Below are positions 22,194 to 29,834 of a stretch of 44,934 bases of DNA, one piece after another. Each line of letters opens with the position of its first letter. The stretch's first letter is position 1. Source of the stretch: an uncultured Clostridia bacterium. GTDB lineage: Bacteria; Bacillota; Clostridia; UBA1381. The notes under the pieces were generated by a model. That model did no database searches. It saw only the letters and a program-made list of their open reading frames with translations, and had not been told where the DNA came from. The DNA lies in NCBI GenBank assembly GCA_934487205.1, contig CAKSRS010000012.1, forward strand, positions 1 through 44,934, in the 5' to 3' direction. The position numbers and the translations under genes were made by a program.

Positions 22194-22613
22194 ATGAGAT
22201 ATTATGCTGTTATTGACACCAATGTCATAGTGTCAGCAATGCTTAAATGGAATTCTGTGCCTGGAAATATTTTGGAATTGGCAATTGAGGGCCCGATTAC
22301 ACCTGTATTAAATGAGAAAATTTTAGAAGAATACAGAGAGGTTCTTCTAAGACCCAAATTTCATTTTACAGATAAAATTGTAAGCGAGGTCATAGAAGCA
22401 ATTAAAGGGCGTGCAATATTCGCTGATGAAGAAAGAATTGATATTGAACTGCCTGATCCGAAAGATAGGGTATTTTATGAGGTTGTTATGGAACAAAGAA
22501 AAAGCTCGGACGCATATCTCGTAACAGGTAATATTAAGCATTTTCCGGTGAAGCCGTATGTTGTTACACCTAAGGAAATGATGGATATTATACTTTCGGA
22601 TACAGCAGAATAG
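22194..22613 (+). CDS. PIN-domain toxin (COG1569 type)
   Basis: A 139-residue PIN-fold ribonuclease: VIDTNVIVSAML holds the first acidic residue, EEYREVL the second and LPDPKDRVFYEVV the third, with YLVTGNIKHFP near the end, as in COG1569 toxins. PIN toxins cut RNA. ATG 22194 or an in-frame GTG at 22185, which overlaps the antitoxin stop, could be the start. Pairing of a RelB-type antitoxin with a PIN toxin is common for COG1569. On a prophage it may stabilise the element or block other phages. Confidence 0.85.
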   Translation: MRYYAVIDTNVIVSAMLKWNSVPGNILELAIEGPITPVLNEKILEEYREVLLRPKFHFTDKIVSEVIEAIKGRAIFADEERIDIELPDPKDRVFYEVVMEQRKSSDAYLVTGNIKHFPVKPYVVTPKEMMDIILSDTAE

Positions 22614-22625
22614 TATGGACAAAGG

Positions 22626-22654
22626 AGCATCTATCAAACGATAGGTGCTTTTTT
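22626..22654 (+). terminator. Terminator of the toxin-antitoxin cassette
   Basis: AGCATCTATC (22626-22635) and GATAGGTGCT (22640-22649) form a 10-bp stem with one G-T pair and a four-base loop, followed by a T-run. It closes the cassette before the portal gene. Confidence 0.85.
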
Positions 22655-22680
22655 GATGCAGAATTTTGGAGGGAGATACC

Positions 22681-23910
22681 ATGAACATCTTTAAATCATT
22701 TTTCAAATCACGGGATAAACCGCGCAATGCGTCTGTCGGAACAAGCTGGTTTCATATCGGCAGGTCATGGTCAGGCAAGGCTGTGACCGAACGGACGGCG
22801 TTGCAGCAGACTGCGGTGTATGCCTGCGTTCGTATCATAGCCGAAACCATAGCCAGTCTGCCATTGCATCTATATAAATACACGGATAACGGAAAAGAAA
22901 AAGATTGTACGCATCCACTGTATTATCTTTTGCACGACGAACCGAATCATGAGATGACTGCTTTTGTTTTCAGAGAAACAATTGTCAGTCATCTTTTGTT
23001 ATGGGGAAATGCGTATGCACAGATTATCCGAAACGGCAAAGGCGCAATCATTGAACTGTATCCTCTGCTGCCGGATAAGATGGAAGTTTACCGTTCGGAT
23101 ATTACGGGAGAAATATATTACATTTATACAGATGCCAAAGGACAGCGCCATACTTTAAGCAATACTGATGTTCTGCATATACCGGGTTTGGGATATGATG
23201 GACTTATCGGGTACTCGCCGATTGCAATGACTAAAAATGCAATCGGTCTTTCTATTGCGGCGGAGGAATACGGTGCGAGATTTTTTGCAAATTCCGCAAA
23301 TCCGAGCGGCGTTTTGGAGCATCCGGGCGTTTTGAAAGATCCGAGAAAGCTTCGTGAAAGCTGGAACGAAGTGTATGGTGGAACAAGCAATTCTCATCGT
23401 GTAGCGGTTTTGGAGGAGGGCGTAACCTTTAAAGCAATATCTATACCGCCAAACGAAGCACAATTCCTTGAAACACGCAAGTTTCAGATAAACGAAATTT
23501 GCCGGATATTCAGAGTACCTCCGCATATGGTGGCAGACCTTGAAAAGTCAAGTTTTTCAAATATCGAACAGCAAAGCCTTGATTTTATTGTAAATACCAT
23601 AAGGCCGTGGCTTGTAAGGCTTGAGCAGAGTATCTGTCAAAAGCTTTTGAGTGTGAATGAAAAAGGTGTATATTTTGTAAAATTCAATGTTGACGGAATG
23701 TTACGGGGAGATTTTGCAAGCCGTATGAACGGATATGCGATAGCAAGGCAGAACGGCTGGATGAGTACGAACGATATACGGGAGCTTGAGGATATGAACA
23801 AGATACCGGCAGAGCTTGGCGGTGACAGGTACCTATGCAACGGGAATATGGTAGATTTGACAAATGCAGGCGTATGGACGCAGACAGGAGGAAAAACAGA
23901 AAATGAATAA
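22681..23910 (+). CDS. Portal protein, HK97-like
   Basis: A 409-residue portal of the Phage_portal (HK97/SPP1-like) family. Recognisable parts are AVYACVRIIAETIASLPLHLY, HPLYYLLHDEPN, YAQIIRNGKGAIIELYPLLP and RVPPHMVADLEKSSFSNIEQ, each typical of the family (shown in parts). It forms the dodecameric ring at one capsid vertex through which TerL moves DNA. GGAGGGAG sets ATG 22681. The protease start overlaps its stop by eight bases. Confidence 0.94.
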   Translation: MNIFKSFFKSRDKPRNASVGTSWFHIGRSWSGKAVTERTALQQTAVYACVRIIAETIASLPLHLYKYTDNGKEKDCTHPLYYLLHDEPNHEMTAFVFRETIVSHLLLWGNAYAQIIRNGKGAIIELYPLLPDKMEVYRSDITGEIYYIYTDAKGQRHTLSNTDVLHIPGLGYDGLIGYSPIAMTKNAIGLSIAAEEYGARFFANSANPSGVLEHPGVLKDPRKLRESWNEVYGGTSNSHRVAVLEEGVTFKAISIPPNEAQFLETRKFQINEICRIFRVPPHMVADLEKSSFSNIEQQSLDFIVNTIRPWLVRLEQSICQKLLSVNEKGVYFVKFNVDGMLRGDFASRMNGYAIARQNGWMSTNDIRELEDMNKIPAELGGDRYLCNGNMVDLTNAGVWTQTGGKTENE

Positions 23911-24622
23911 ATTTTGGAACTTTAAAAAGGTAACAAACACGGCGGACAATGAGGATATAACTGAGAATATCCTTATCTTGAACGGCCCGATTGCTGAAGA
24001 ATCGTGGTGGGGTGACGAGGTGACGCCAAAACTCTTTAAATCCGAGCTTGACAGCGTAGATGGTGATTTAACAGTATTTGTAAATTCGCCCGGCGGCGAT
24101 TGTTTCGCTGCAAGCGAGATATATAACGCACTTAAAGAGCATAACGGCAAAATCACCGTAAAAGTCGACAGCCTTGCTGCATCTGCGGCGTCGGTTATTG
24201 CCATGGCAGGAGATGTTGTTTTAATGTCACCTGTCAGCATGATGATGTGTCATAATCCGAGCATGATGCTTTGCGGTGAAGTTTCGGAGCTTGAAAAGGG
24301 CATTGATTTTTTGAACGAAATCAAAGAAAGCATCATAAATGCGTATCAGAACAAAACAGGATTATCGAGGGCAAAAATATCAAAGATGATGGATTCGGAA
24401 ACATGGATGAATGCAAAGTCTGCGTATGATTTGGGATTTTGCGACAAAATCATGTATTCCGATAACGATAAGCTGAAATCAGGAACGGACTTCATATTCG
24501 ATAAAAAGAGTATGGTTACGAATACGGTTTCCGCTATGTGCAAAAAACTGAAAAAGATTGAGAAAAAACCGCAGGGAGCCGATATTTCTCAATTTGAAAC
24601 AAGATTAAATTTATTGAAATAA
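23903..24622 (+). CDS. ClpP-type prohead protease (S14)
   Basis: A 239-residue head maturation protease. The ClpP fold shows VFVNSPGGD, the nucleophile in LAASAAS (Ser94) and the histidine in MMCHNP (His117); a downstream Asp in the FLNEIKES helix or its vicinity would complete the triad. It removes the capsid delta domain during assembly. AGGAGG precedes ATG 23903, which overlaps the portal stop. Next is the major capsid gene. Confidence 0.92.
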   Translation: MNKFWNFKKVTNTADNEDITENILILNGPIAEESWWGDEVTPKLFKSELDSVDGDLTVFVNSPGGDCFAASEIYNALKEHNGKITVKVDSLAASAASVIAMAGDVVLMSPVSMMMCHNPSMMLCGEVSELEKGIDFLNEIKESIINAYQNKTGLSRAKISKMMDSETWMNAKSAYDLGFCDKIMYSDNDKLKSGTDFIFDKKSMVTNTVSAMCKKLKKIEKKPQGADISQFETRLNLLK

Positions 24623-24637
24623 CAGGAGGATTTTTTT

Positions 24638-25828
24638 ATGAGTAAATCGGTTGAATTAAGACAAAAAAGAAGTGAATTATGGGAAAAAGCGAAGCTGTTT
24701 TTGGATAATGCAAAAAGAAACGGCGATGTTTTGTCGGCAGATGACAGAGCGACATATGAAAAGATGGAGCAGGAAATTGTAGACCTCGGCAAGGAAATCG
24801 GGATTATCGAAAGACGCGAGGCGTTAGACCTTGAAATGTCCAAGCCGACAAGTGCGCCGATCAGCGCAAACCCAAACACAAAAACGGAAGAAAAAACCGG
24901 CCGCAGCTCCGATAAATACAAAAAATCATTCTGGCTGGCAATGAGGAACAAGAAGAATCCGTATGAAGCGGTAAATGCACTGCAAATCGGAACGGACTCC
25001 GAGGGTGGATATCTTGTACCGGACGAGTATGAAAACACACTTATCGAAAAGCTGCACGATGAAAATATTATCAGACAGTATGCAACGGTCATAAAATCAT
25101 CAAACGGTGATAAGAAAATTCCCGTTGTGGCAGGATACGGCGAGGCAACCTGGACGGATGAAGAAGCGGCATATACCGAATCGGACGATTCGTTCGGAGT
25201 AATCACACTCGGTGCGCATAAGCTTACTTCTATTATAAAGGTATCTGAGGAACTCTTAAACGATTCCGCTTTCGACCTTGAGCAATATATCTCGAAAGAG
25301 TTTGTTAGACGCATGGCAGCAGCGGAAGAAAATGCGTTCATAAACGGCACCGGAACAGGCAGACCTACCGGAATATTGCAAACAGCGGAAACAGGTAAAA
25401 CCACAGCGGCGGCAGTGGCGATTACAGCTGATGAAGTTATTGACCTCTATCACAGCCTTCGCTCACCATACAGAAAAAATGCTGTATTTATTGCCAATGA
25501 CTCAACTGTAAAAGCGATCCGTCAGCTTAAAGATTCAAACGGAATGTACCTGTGGCAGCCGGGACTGAAAGAGGGACAGCCGGATACCCTTATCGGCAAC
25601 AGAATTATATCATCTGCATATATGCCCGAAATCGGAGCAGGCAAAAAGCCGATTCTTTTCGGTGATATTTCATATTACTGGATTGCCGACCGCCAGGGCA
25701 GAACCTTCCAAAGATTAAATGAACTGTACGCTGCAACGGGGCAGGTGGGATTCAGAACATTCCAGAGAGTAGACGGAAAACTGACACTTGCAGAAACAGT
25801 AAAAACGCTTACTTGTAAGGCATCGTGA
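24638..25828 (+). CDS. Major capsid protein, HK97 fold
   Basis: A 396-residue capsid subunit. Residues 1-100 form a charged, helical delta (scaffold) domain with KRSELWEKAKLFLD-type heptads, followed by the mature shell domain beginning near ALQIGTDSEGGYLVPDEY, with the usual AEENAFINGTGTGRPTGIL loop and ISYYWIADRQG...FRTFQRVDGKLTLAETVK at the end. The protease upstream probably cuts near residue 100. AGGAGG precedes the ATG. Confidence 0.95.
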   Translation: MSKSVELRQKRSELWEKAKLFLDNAKRNGDVLSADDRATYEKMEQEIVDLGKEIGIIERREALDLEMSKPTSAPISANPNTKTEEKTGRSSDKYKKSFWLAMRNKKNPYEAVNALQIGTDSEGGYLVPDEYENTLIEKLHDENIIRQYATVIKSSNGDKKIPVVAGYGEATWTDEEAAYTESDDSFGVITLGAHKLTSIIKVSEELLNDSAFDLEQYISKEFVRRMAAAEENAFINGTGTGRPTGILQTAETGKTTAAAVAITADEVIDLYHSLRSPYRKNAVFIANDSTVKAIRQLKDSNGMYLWQPGLKEGQPDTLIGNRIISSAYMPEIGAGKKPILFGDISYYWIADRQGRTFQRLNELYAATGQVGFRTFQRVDGKLTLAETVKTLTCKAS

Positions 25829-25839
25829 GGTGAGCCGAT

Positions 25840-26028
25840 ATGCGCATAAAAATATTGGTATCATGCAGCGGACTTGATTTCGCATACAGGCAAGGTGACG
25901 AAGTCATTATTGCAGAGGATTTGGGAAAGGATTTAATTGCCGGAGAACTGGCAGAGGAGGTTATAGAACCAAAACCGAAAGAAAAACAGAAACCAAAGGC
26001 AGGTGGAAAGGCAAATGCTGACGCTTGA
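25840..26028 (+). CDS. Small head-region protein
   Basis: A 62-residue protein with a short beta-rich start (MRIKILVSCSGLDFAYRQGD) and a Lys/Pro/Ala-rich tail (PKPKEKQKPKAGG). No catalytic motif. It lies between capsid and connector genes, where small decoration or head-related proteins are often found; the function is not known. Its end overlaps the connector gene by 14 bases. Confidence 0.6.
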   Translation: MRIKILVSCSGLDFAYRQGDEVIIAEDLGKDLIAGELAEEVIEPKPKEKQKPKAGGKANADA

Positions 26029-26272
26029 TGAAGTAAAGGAATTTTTAAGGATAGACCACAGCGAGGAGGACGGATACATTTCCGTCCTTCTGCTTTTGGC
26101 AAAGGAACTGTGTGAGAATTATATGAGAAAAGACATCATCGAACCGATGCCGGAGTCTGTACGCCAGGCACAGCTTTTGGTTATTTCGCATTTTTACGAA
26201 AACAGGAGCGGCACACCTATTCCCGAAACGGTGTATCGGCTTTTAGATAATTACAGAAAGGAAGAATTCTAA
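26015..26272 (+). CDS. Head-tail connector (gp6/Phage_connect-like)
   Basis: An 85-residue helical protein of the HK97 gp6/SPP1 gp15-like connector family: LTLDEVKEFLRIDHSEEDGYI, LLLLAKELCENYM and AQLLVISHFYENRS (in parts). It forms the ring below the portal. ATG 26015 has GGAAAGG at a good distance; an in-frame GTG is at 26003. Its stop overlaps the next ATG. Confidence 0.82.
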   Translation: MLTLDEVKEFLRIDHSEEDGYISVLLLLAKELCENYMRKDIIEPMPESVRQAQLLVISHFYENRSGTPIPETVYRLLDNYRKEEF

Positions 26273-26769
26273 TGAATTTTTCAAAGCTTAGACACAGAAT
26301 AATTTTCATGTCCCCGACAGATGAAATCATAAATTCTATGGGCGAAACAGTGCCGAGATACAAGCCATTCAAACCATATCTTCCTCTGCCATTGCAAATG
26401 CAGAACAATAAAGTATATCTGTCGCACGATAATGACGGCAATGCAGTATTGGAATATGCGAACGGAAAACCATATGCTCATAAATTGGCGCTTGAAAACT
26501 TTTCCGTTGCAGCATTTGTCACTCCAACCACCGGCAGAGAGTATGAAGAAAGTCAGAAAATCCGTGCTGAAACCACATATAAAATCTCAACGAGGTATTT
26601 TAGGAATATCACACCGGCTATGCGTATTCTTTACAATAACCGTGAATTTGAGATAGTGTCCGTGCTTGATCTTAACGAGCGGCATGAGGAACTTCAGATT
26701 ATTGCCGCCGAAAAAAATACACAAACGGCACAAACCTTTAACGGAGATGAGTATAATGGCGAAGAATGA
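26272..26769 (+). CDS. Head-tail joining/closure protein with insertion
   Basis: A 165-residue protein of the Phage_H_T_join (SPP1 gp16-like) family. The family start LRHRIIF and the end ITPAMRILYNNREFEI...NERHEELQIIAAE match, but about 50 extra residues (roughly 32-82, including VYLSHDNDGNAVLEYANG) lie in between; typical members have about 105-115 residues. It plugs or closes the connector after packaging. The start overlaps the previous stop (TAATG). Confidence 0.75.
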   Translation: MNFSKLRHRIIFMSPTDEIINSMGETVPRYKPFKPYLPLPLQMQNNKVYLSHDNDGNAVLEYANGKPYAHKLALENFSVAAFVTPTTGREYEESQKIRAETTYKISTRYFRNITPAMRILYNNREFEIVSVLDLNERHEELQIIAAEKNTQTAQTFNGDEYNGEE

Positions 26770-27223
26770 CGGAATATTCGGATTTGAAGACTTGCAAAAG
26801 GCTTTTAACCGTATCGAGCAAAAATATGAAAACAAAACGGACGCTATGCTTATAGCAATGGCAAATGTCACAAGACAGCGTGTCCGCTTGAAAACACCGA
26901 CAGGCAAAACTAAAAAGCTGAAAGGCTCATGGAGAACAAAAAAGCCTAAGACTTTCGGCAAGGCGCGTGTTGCCCGTGTGCAGACCGAAAACCGATACGG
27001 TCATGTGGTTGAGGACGGACATAGGGTTGTAACAGGCGGCTCTACGGTGGGCAGAAACGGAAGAAAATTAAATATTTTGCAGAGAGGTATCAGAGGTATT
27101 TCGGTCGGCGGTAAAACAAAGGGAGAAAAAATGATCGAGGATACGGTCAGGGAGCTAAATTCAACATTTGAGAAAAATGCTAAAAAACTGCTTGATGATT
27201 TAACGAGCGAGGTGGAACTTTGA
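26756..27223 (+). CDS. HK97 gp10-like tail/neck protein
   Basis: A 155-residue protein of the HK97 gp10 type, with an N-terminal helix (FEDLQKAFNRIEQKYENKTDA), the basic segment RVRLKTPTGKTKKLKGSWRT and RYGHVVEDGHRVVTGG, a signature of this family. It joins the neck to the tail. GGAG before ATG 26756 and a 14-base overlap with the previous gene support this start. The next gene starts with TTG at its stop. Confidence 0.8.
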   Translation: MAKNDGIFGFEDLQKAFNRIEQKYENKTDAMLIAMANVTRQRVRLKTPTGKTKKLKGSWRTKKPKTFGKARVARVQTENRYGHVVEDGHRVVTGGSTVGRNGRKLNILQRGIRGISVGGKTKGEKMIEDTVRELNSTFEKNAKKLLDDLTSEVEL

Positions 27224-27675
27224 TAACGATAAAAGACATACAAACGGCGGTTTCAAAACTGCTCACAAAAAACAAATACTCGGTTATTGCATCCGAGGTT
27301 AAAGAGGGTTTTCAAAAGCCTGCCTGCTTTATTGAGATTTTCCCCGTGAGCGTTGCGGCAGAAAATAAATTTTATGAGTTGGTTACTTTGGGTATTGAGA
27401 TTTCATATCACCCATCAATGGAAACCAAAGAAGAACTCGTCGTAAATGCCGAAAAGCTGAAAAACATATTTTTATATACTCCGATTAAGGTGAAGGACAG
27501 GTTTTTGTCGGTCAACGAAATAACCTTTGATTCAGATAAAAGCGTTCTTACCACATATTTTGAATTGGAGTTTTTACAGGAAACGAACACAAAAACGGCT
27601 TCAATGCCAAAAATGAGAGAATTACAAGAAAGAGTGGTGACAGACAGTCATGGGACTTCCGAAAATTTTAATTGA
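27220..27675 (+). CDS. Tail terminator-like protein
   Basis: A 151-residue protein in the position of the tail terminator in PBSX-like phages. It has an alternating beta/alpha pattern (YSVIASEVKEGFQKPACFIEIFP, YELVTLGIEISYHP). TTG 27220 overlaps the gp10 stop (TTGA) and has GAGGTGG upstream; no better start is present. It caps the tail and joins it to the head. Identification is by size and synteny. Confidence 0.6.
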   Translation: MITIKDIQTAVSKLLTKNKYSVIASEVKEGFQKPACFIEIFPVSVAAENKFYELVTLGIEISYHPSMETKEELVVNAEKLKNIFLYTPIKVKDRFLSVNEITFDSDKSVLTTYFELEFLQETNTKTASMPKMRELQERVVTDSHGTSENFN

Positions 27676-28705
27676 ATTTAAGACGCTTGCAGAAACGCTG
27701 ATCGCACGAAGTGAGCGCGGCATCGTGGCGGTCATTCTGAAAGATAACAGCAATACAACAAAAACCGCCGTATACACAAAAGAGAGCGAGATTGTAAAAA
27801 GCCATTACACGGCAATCAATCTTGCATATCTGTCCCTTGTGTTTATGGGCGGACCGTCAAAGGTAATTGTGGAGCGTGTGCAGACCTCCGATAATATTTC
27901 GGACGCACTTGAAAGGCTGAAAAACAAACGATGGTATTACCTTGCTGTTCCCGGTTTGGGTGACGGTGAAACAGATACCGTTGTCGAGTATATCAAAGAA
28001 CAGCGCACGCAGTATCATAAGACATTCAAGGCGGTGCTACCATCGGTTACGGCAGATAACGAGGGCATCATAAACTTTGCAACCGACAATATAAAGGTCG
28101 GCGCAAAGACATATACAACCGCAGAATTCTGCTGCCGCATTGCCGGGATTCTTGCAGGACTTCCGCTTAACAGGAGCGCTACATACTACACTCTGCCGGA
28201 GGTTGAAAGCATAACCGAAAGCGAAACCCCGGACGATGATGTGGATAACGGCAAATTGATTTTAATTAATGACGGCACAAAAATAAAGATTGCAAGGGGC
28301 GTCAATTCTCTTACAACCGCCACAGAGGATAAAGGCGAAGATTTCAAGAAAATCAAAATCATTGAGGCTGTCGATATGATTCGTGATGATATCCGTGCAA
28401 CCTTTGAGGATGAATTTGTAGGCAAGGTTGAAAATTCATACGATAACAAGATCGTATTTATTGCCGCCGTAAACAAGTACTTCAAAGACCTTGCAAACCG
28501 AGGAGTGCTTTATGATAAGTATGACAACAAGGCTGAAATTGATATTGATGAAACCAGGGAATGGCTTTCAAAAACGAGAGATGCGTCCTCTTGGGACGAT
28601 GAGAAAATCAAGACGGCAAACACCGGGACAAATGTGTTTGTGAGGGCGAGTATTCAGATCCAGGACGCAATCGAGGATTTGAAGTTTGGAATCTACATTG
28701 AATAA
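27650..28705 (+). CDS. Tail sheath protein, XkdK-like
   Basis: A 351-residue contractile-tail sheath. The N-terminus (GLPKILIEFKTLAETLIARSERGIVAVIL in parts), the SKVIVERV segment and the C-terminal domain (IKIIEAVDMIRDDIRATFEDEFVGKV, FVRASIQIQDAIEDLKFGIYIE in parts) match the phage tail sheath family. It shows that the virion is myovirus-like. The gene overlaps the previous one by 26 bases; no strong ribosome binding site is visible, so coupling is likely. Confidence 0.92.
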   Translation: MGLPKILIEFKTLAETLIARSERGIVAVILKDNSNTTKTAVYTKESEIVKSHYTAINLAYLSLVFMGGPSKVIVERVQTSDNISDALERLKNKRWYYLAVPGLGDGETDTVVEYIKEQRTQYHKTFKAVLPSVTADNEGIINFATDNIKVGAKTYTTAEFCCRIAGILAGLPLNRSATYYTLPEVESITESETPDDDVDNGKLILINDGTKIKIARGVNSLTTATEDKGEDFKKIKIIEAVDMIRDDIRATFEDEFVGKVENSYDNKIVFIAAVNKYFKDLANRGVLYDKYDNKAEIDIDETREWLSKTRDASSWDDEKIKTANTGTNVFVRASIQIQDAIEDLKFGIYIE

Positions 28706-28719
28706 GGGGGTAAAAAGCT

Positions 28720-29160
28720 ATGGCGGTAAAACCTACTGCGCCGAGAGTTATGAACGGCAAATGGGGCATGGTTTATCTTGACGGAGAGCCTGTCTATGAA
28801 ACCGATTCATATGAGGCGAAGATAAAAATTGAGCGTGAGGATGTGGATTTTGTCATGCAGATGGCAAAGGACTCGAAAATGACGGGACTTACGGGCGAAT
28901 GGAGCATGAAGGTCAAGAAGGTGTTCTCACGAGGCGCACAGCTTTTGTCGGAGAAAATCAAGAAAGGAATTGATGTTCGTATTCAGATTATCTCAAAAAT
29001 TGATGATCCCGATGCCTACGGAAGTGAGCGGCTTGTAATCGAGAATGCGTGGTTTAACGAGCTGACGCTGCAGAAGTTTGAAAACGCAAAAATGATTGAC
29101 GAGGAGTACAGCGGCGGATTCACCGACTATTACTTCCCCGACCTCGTCAAGGTACGATAA
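28720..29160 (+). CDS. Tail tube protein, XkdM-like
   Basis: A 146-residue inner tube subunit of the XkdM type: MNGKWGMVYLDGEPVYE, EREDVDFVMQMAKDSKMTG and a C-terminal EEYSGGFTDYYFPDLV are characteristic. Polymers form the rigid tube inside the sheath. AAGGGGG precedes the ATG. A large inverted repeat follows. Confidence 0.9.
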   Translation: MAVKPTAPRVMNGKWGMVYLDGEPVYETDSYEAKIKIEREDVDFVMQMAKDSKMTGLTGEWSMKVKKVFSRGAQLLSEKIKKGIDVRIQIISKIDDPDAYGSERLVIENAWFNELTLQKFENAKMIDEEYSGGFTDYYFPDLVKVR

Positions 29161-29261
29161 GACCGGCTAAAATTCCGCATCTTGCACACTTAACCTCGCT
29201 TGAGTACACAAAGTACACATCACTCGGTTAAATGCACAATCTACGAAATTTTTTCACGGTC
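29161..29261. repeat. Long imperfect inverted repeat after tail tube gene
   Basis: GACCG (29161-29165) pairs with CGGTC (29257-29261), AAAATT with AATTTT, TTAACC with GGTTAA, and GTAC flanks the loop, giving an imperfect stem of about 45 bp per arm. It fills nearly the whole gap before the chaperone gene. It could be a decayed palindromic element, an RNA processing site or a weak terminator. Confidence 0.55.
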
Positions 29262-29283
29262 TTGAAAAGGAGTGGTTATAACA

Positions 29284-29661
29284 ATGAATAAAAACACAAA
29301 AATAACGCTTGCGGAGCTTATCCGCAGAAAAGAACAGATGCTTGAAAGCAAGAAAAAACCGAAAACCGCAACGCTGTACATAAAGTCACTTGGCGGTACC
29401 ATTACAATTGAAAGTCCGACAGCGGATTTGGCAAGGGACGCACAGGATATGGACAAGGGTGATTCATATATGGTTTATTCCTGCGTGACAGAGCCGTGCC
29501 TTAAATCAAAGGAACTTCAGACGGCTTTTGAATGTGTTGAGCCGATGGAGATTGTCGAGAAAGTGTTTGAACCGGGCGAGATTCCGCAGATTGCGGTTGA
29601 ATGTCTAAAACTTGCGGGGTATGTTGACGGAGTAAAGGCGGTTGACGATATAAAAAACTAA
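29284..29661 (+). CDS. Tail assembly chaperone, XkdN-like (short form)
   Basis: A 125-residue chaperone (gpG analogue) of the XkdN family: KITLAELIRRKEQMLESKKK, TATLYIKSLGGTITIESP and a C-terminal helix. It coats the tape measure during tail assembly. AAGGAG lies 12 bases before ATG 29284. The last codons, ATA AAA AAC TAA, contain the slippery heptamer for the long form. It precedes the tape measure as usual. Confidence 0.88.
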   Translation: MNKNTKITLAELIRRKEQMLESKKKPKTATLYIKSLGGTITIESPTADLARDAQDMDKGDSYMVYSCVTEPCLKSKELQTAFECVEPMEIVEKVFEPGEIPQIAVECLKLAGYVDGVKAVDDIKN

Positions 29662-29834
29662 TCAGAAGTGACGGAGAGCTTGCCATGCTCTGTCACTTTT
29701 TGAATATGGGCATTGAACCGGAAAAGATAATTAATCTTCCGCTTTCGGAAAAGCTTTTTTATAAGGCTTGTTATGAGGTTTATATGGAAGATGAGTACAA
29801 AAAATATGCGGCATTAGTAGGTGGTGATAGTTAA
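29284..29834 (+). CDS. Tail assembly chaperone long form by -1 frameshift
   Basis: A -1 slip on A AAA AAC (29652-29658) leads into an open frame that reads KKLIRSDGELAMLCHFLNMG and continues to TAA 29832-29834, giving about 183 residues (gpGT analogue). The extension has no start or ribosome binding site of its own but is clearly coding and similar in style to known XkdN-frameshift tails. The stop overlaps the tape-measure ATG (TAATG). A downstream stimulatory stem is possible: GTGACGGAGAG with CTCTGTCAC lies about ten bases after the site. Confidence 0.85.
29652..29658 (+). promoter_or_regulatory. Programmed -1 frameshift slippery site A AAA AAC
   Basis: The heptamer is in the correct X XXY YYZ phase for the chaperone frame and is followed directly by the in-frame TAA. 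A stem (GTGACGGAGAG, 29668-29678, with CTCTGTCAC, 29688-29696) lies within 9 nt downstream, the usual distance for a stimulator. Confidence 0.85.

Noticed and set aside
24589..25404. 271-codon ORF on the minus strand
   Set aside because: It is a long shadow of the capsid gene caused by codon bias; there is no ribosome binding site, and the Ser-rich composition is typical of antisense frames.
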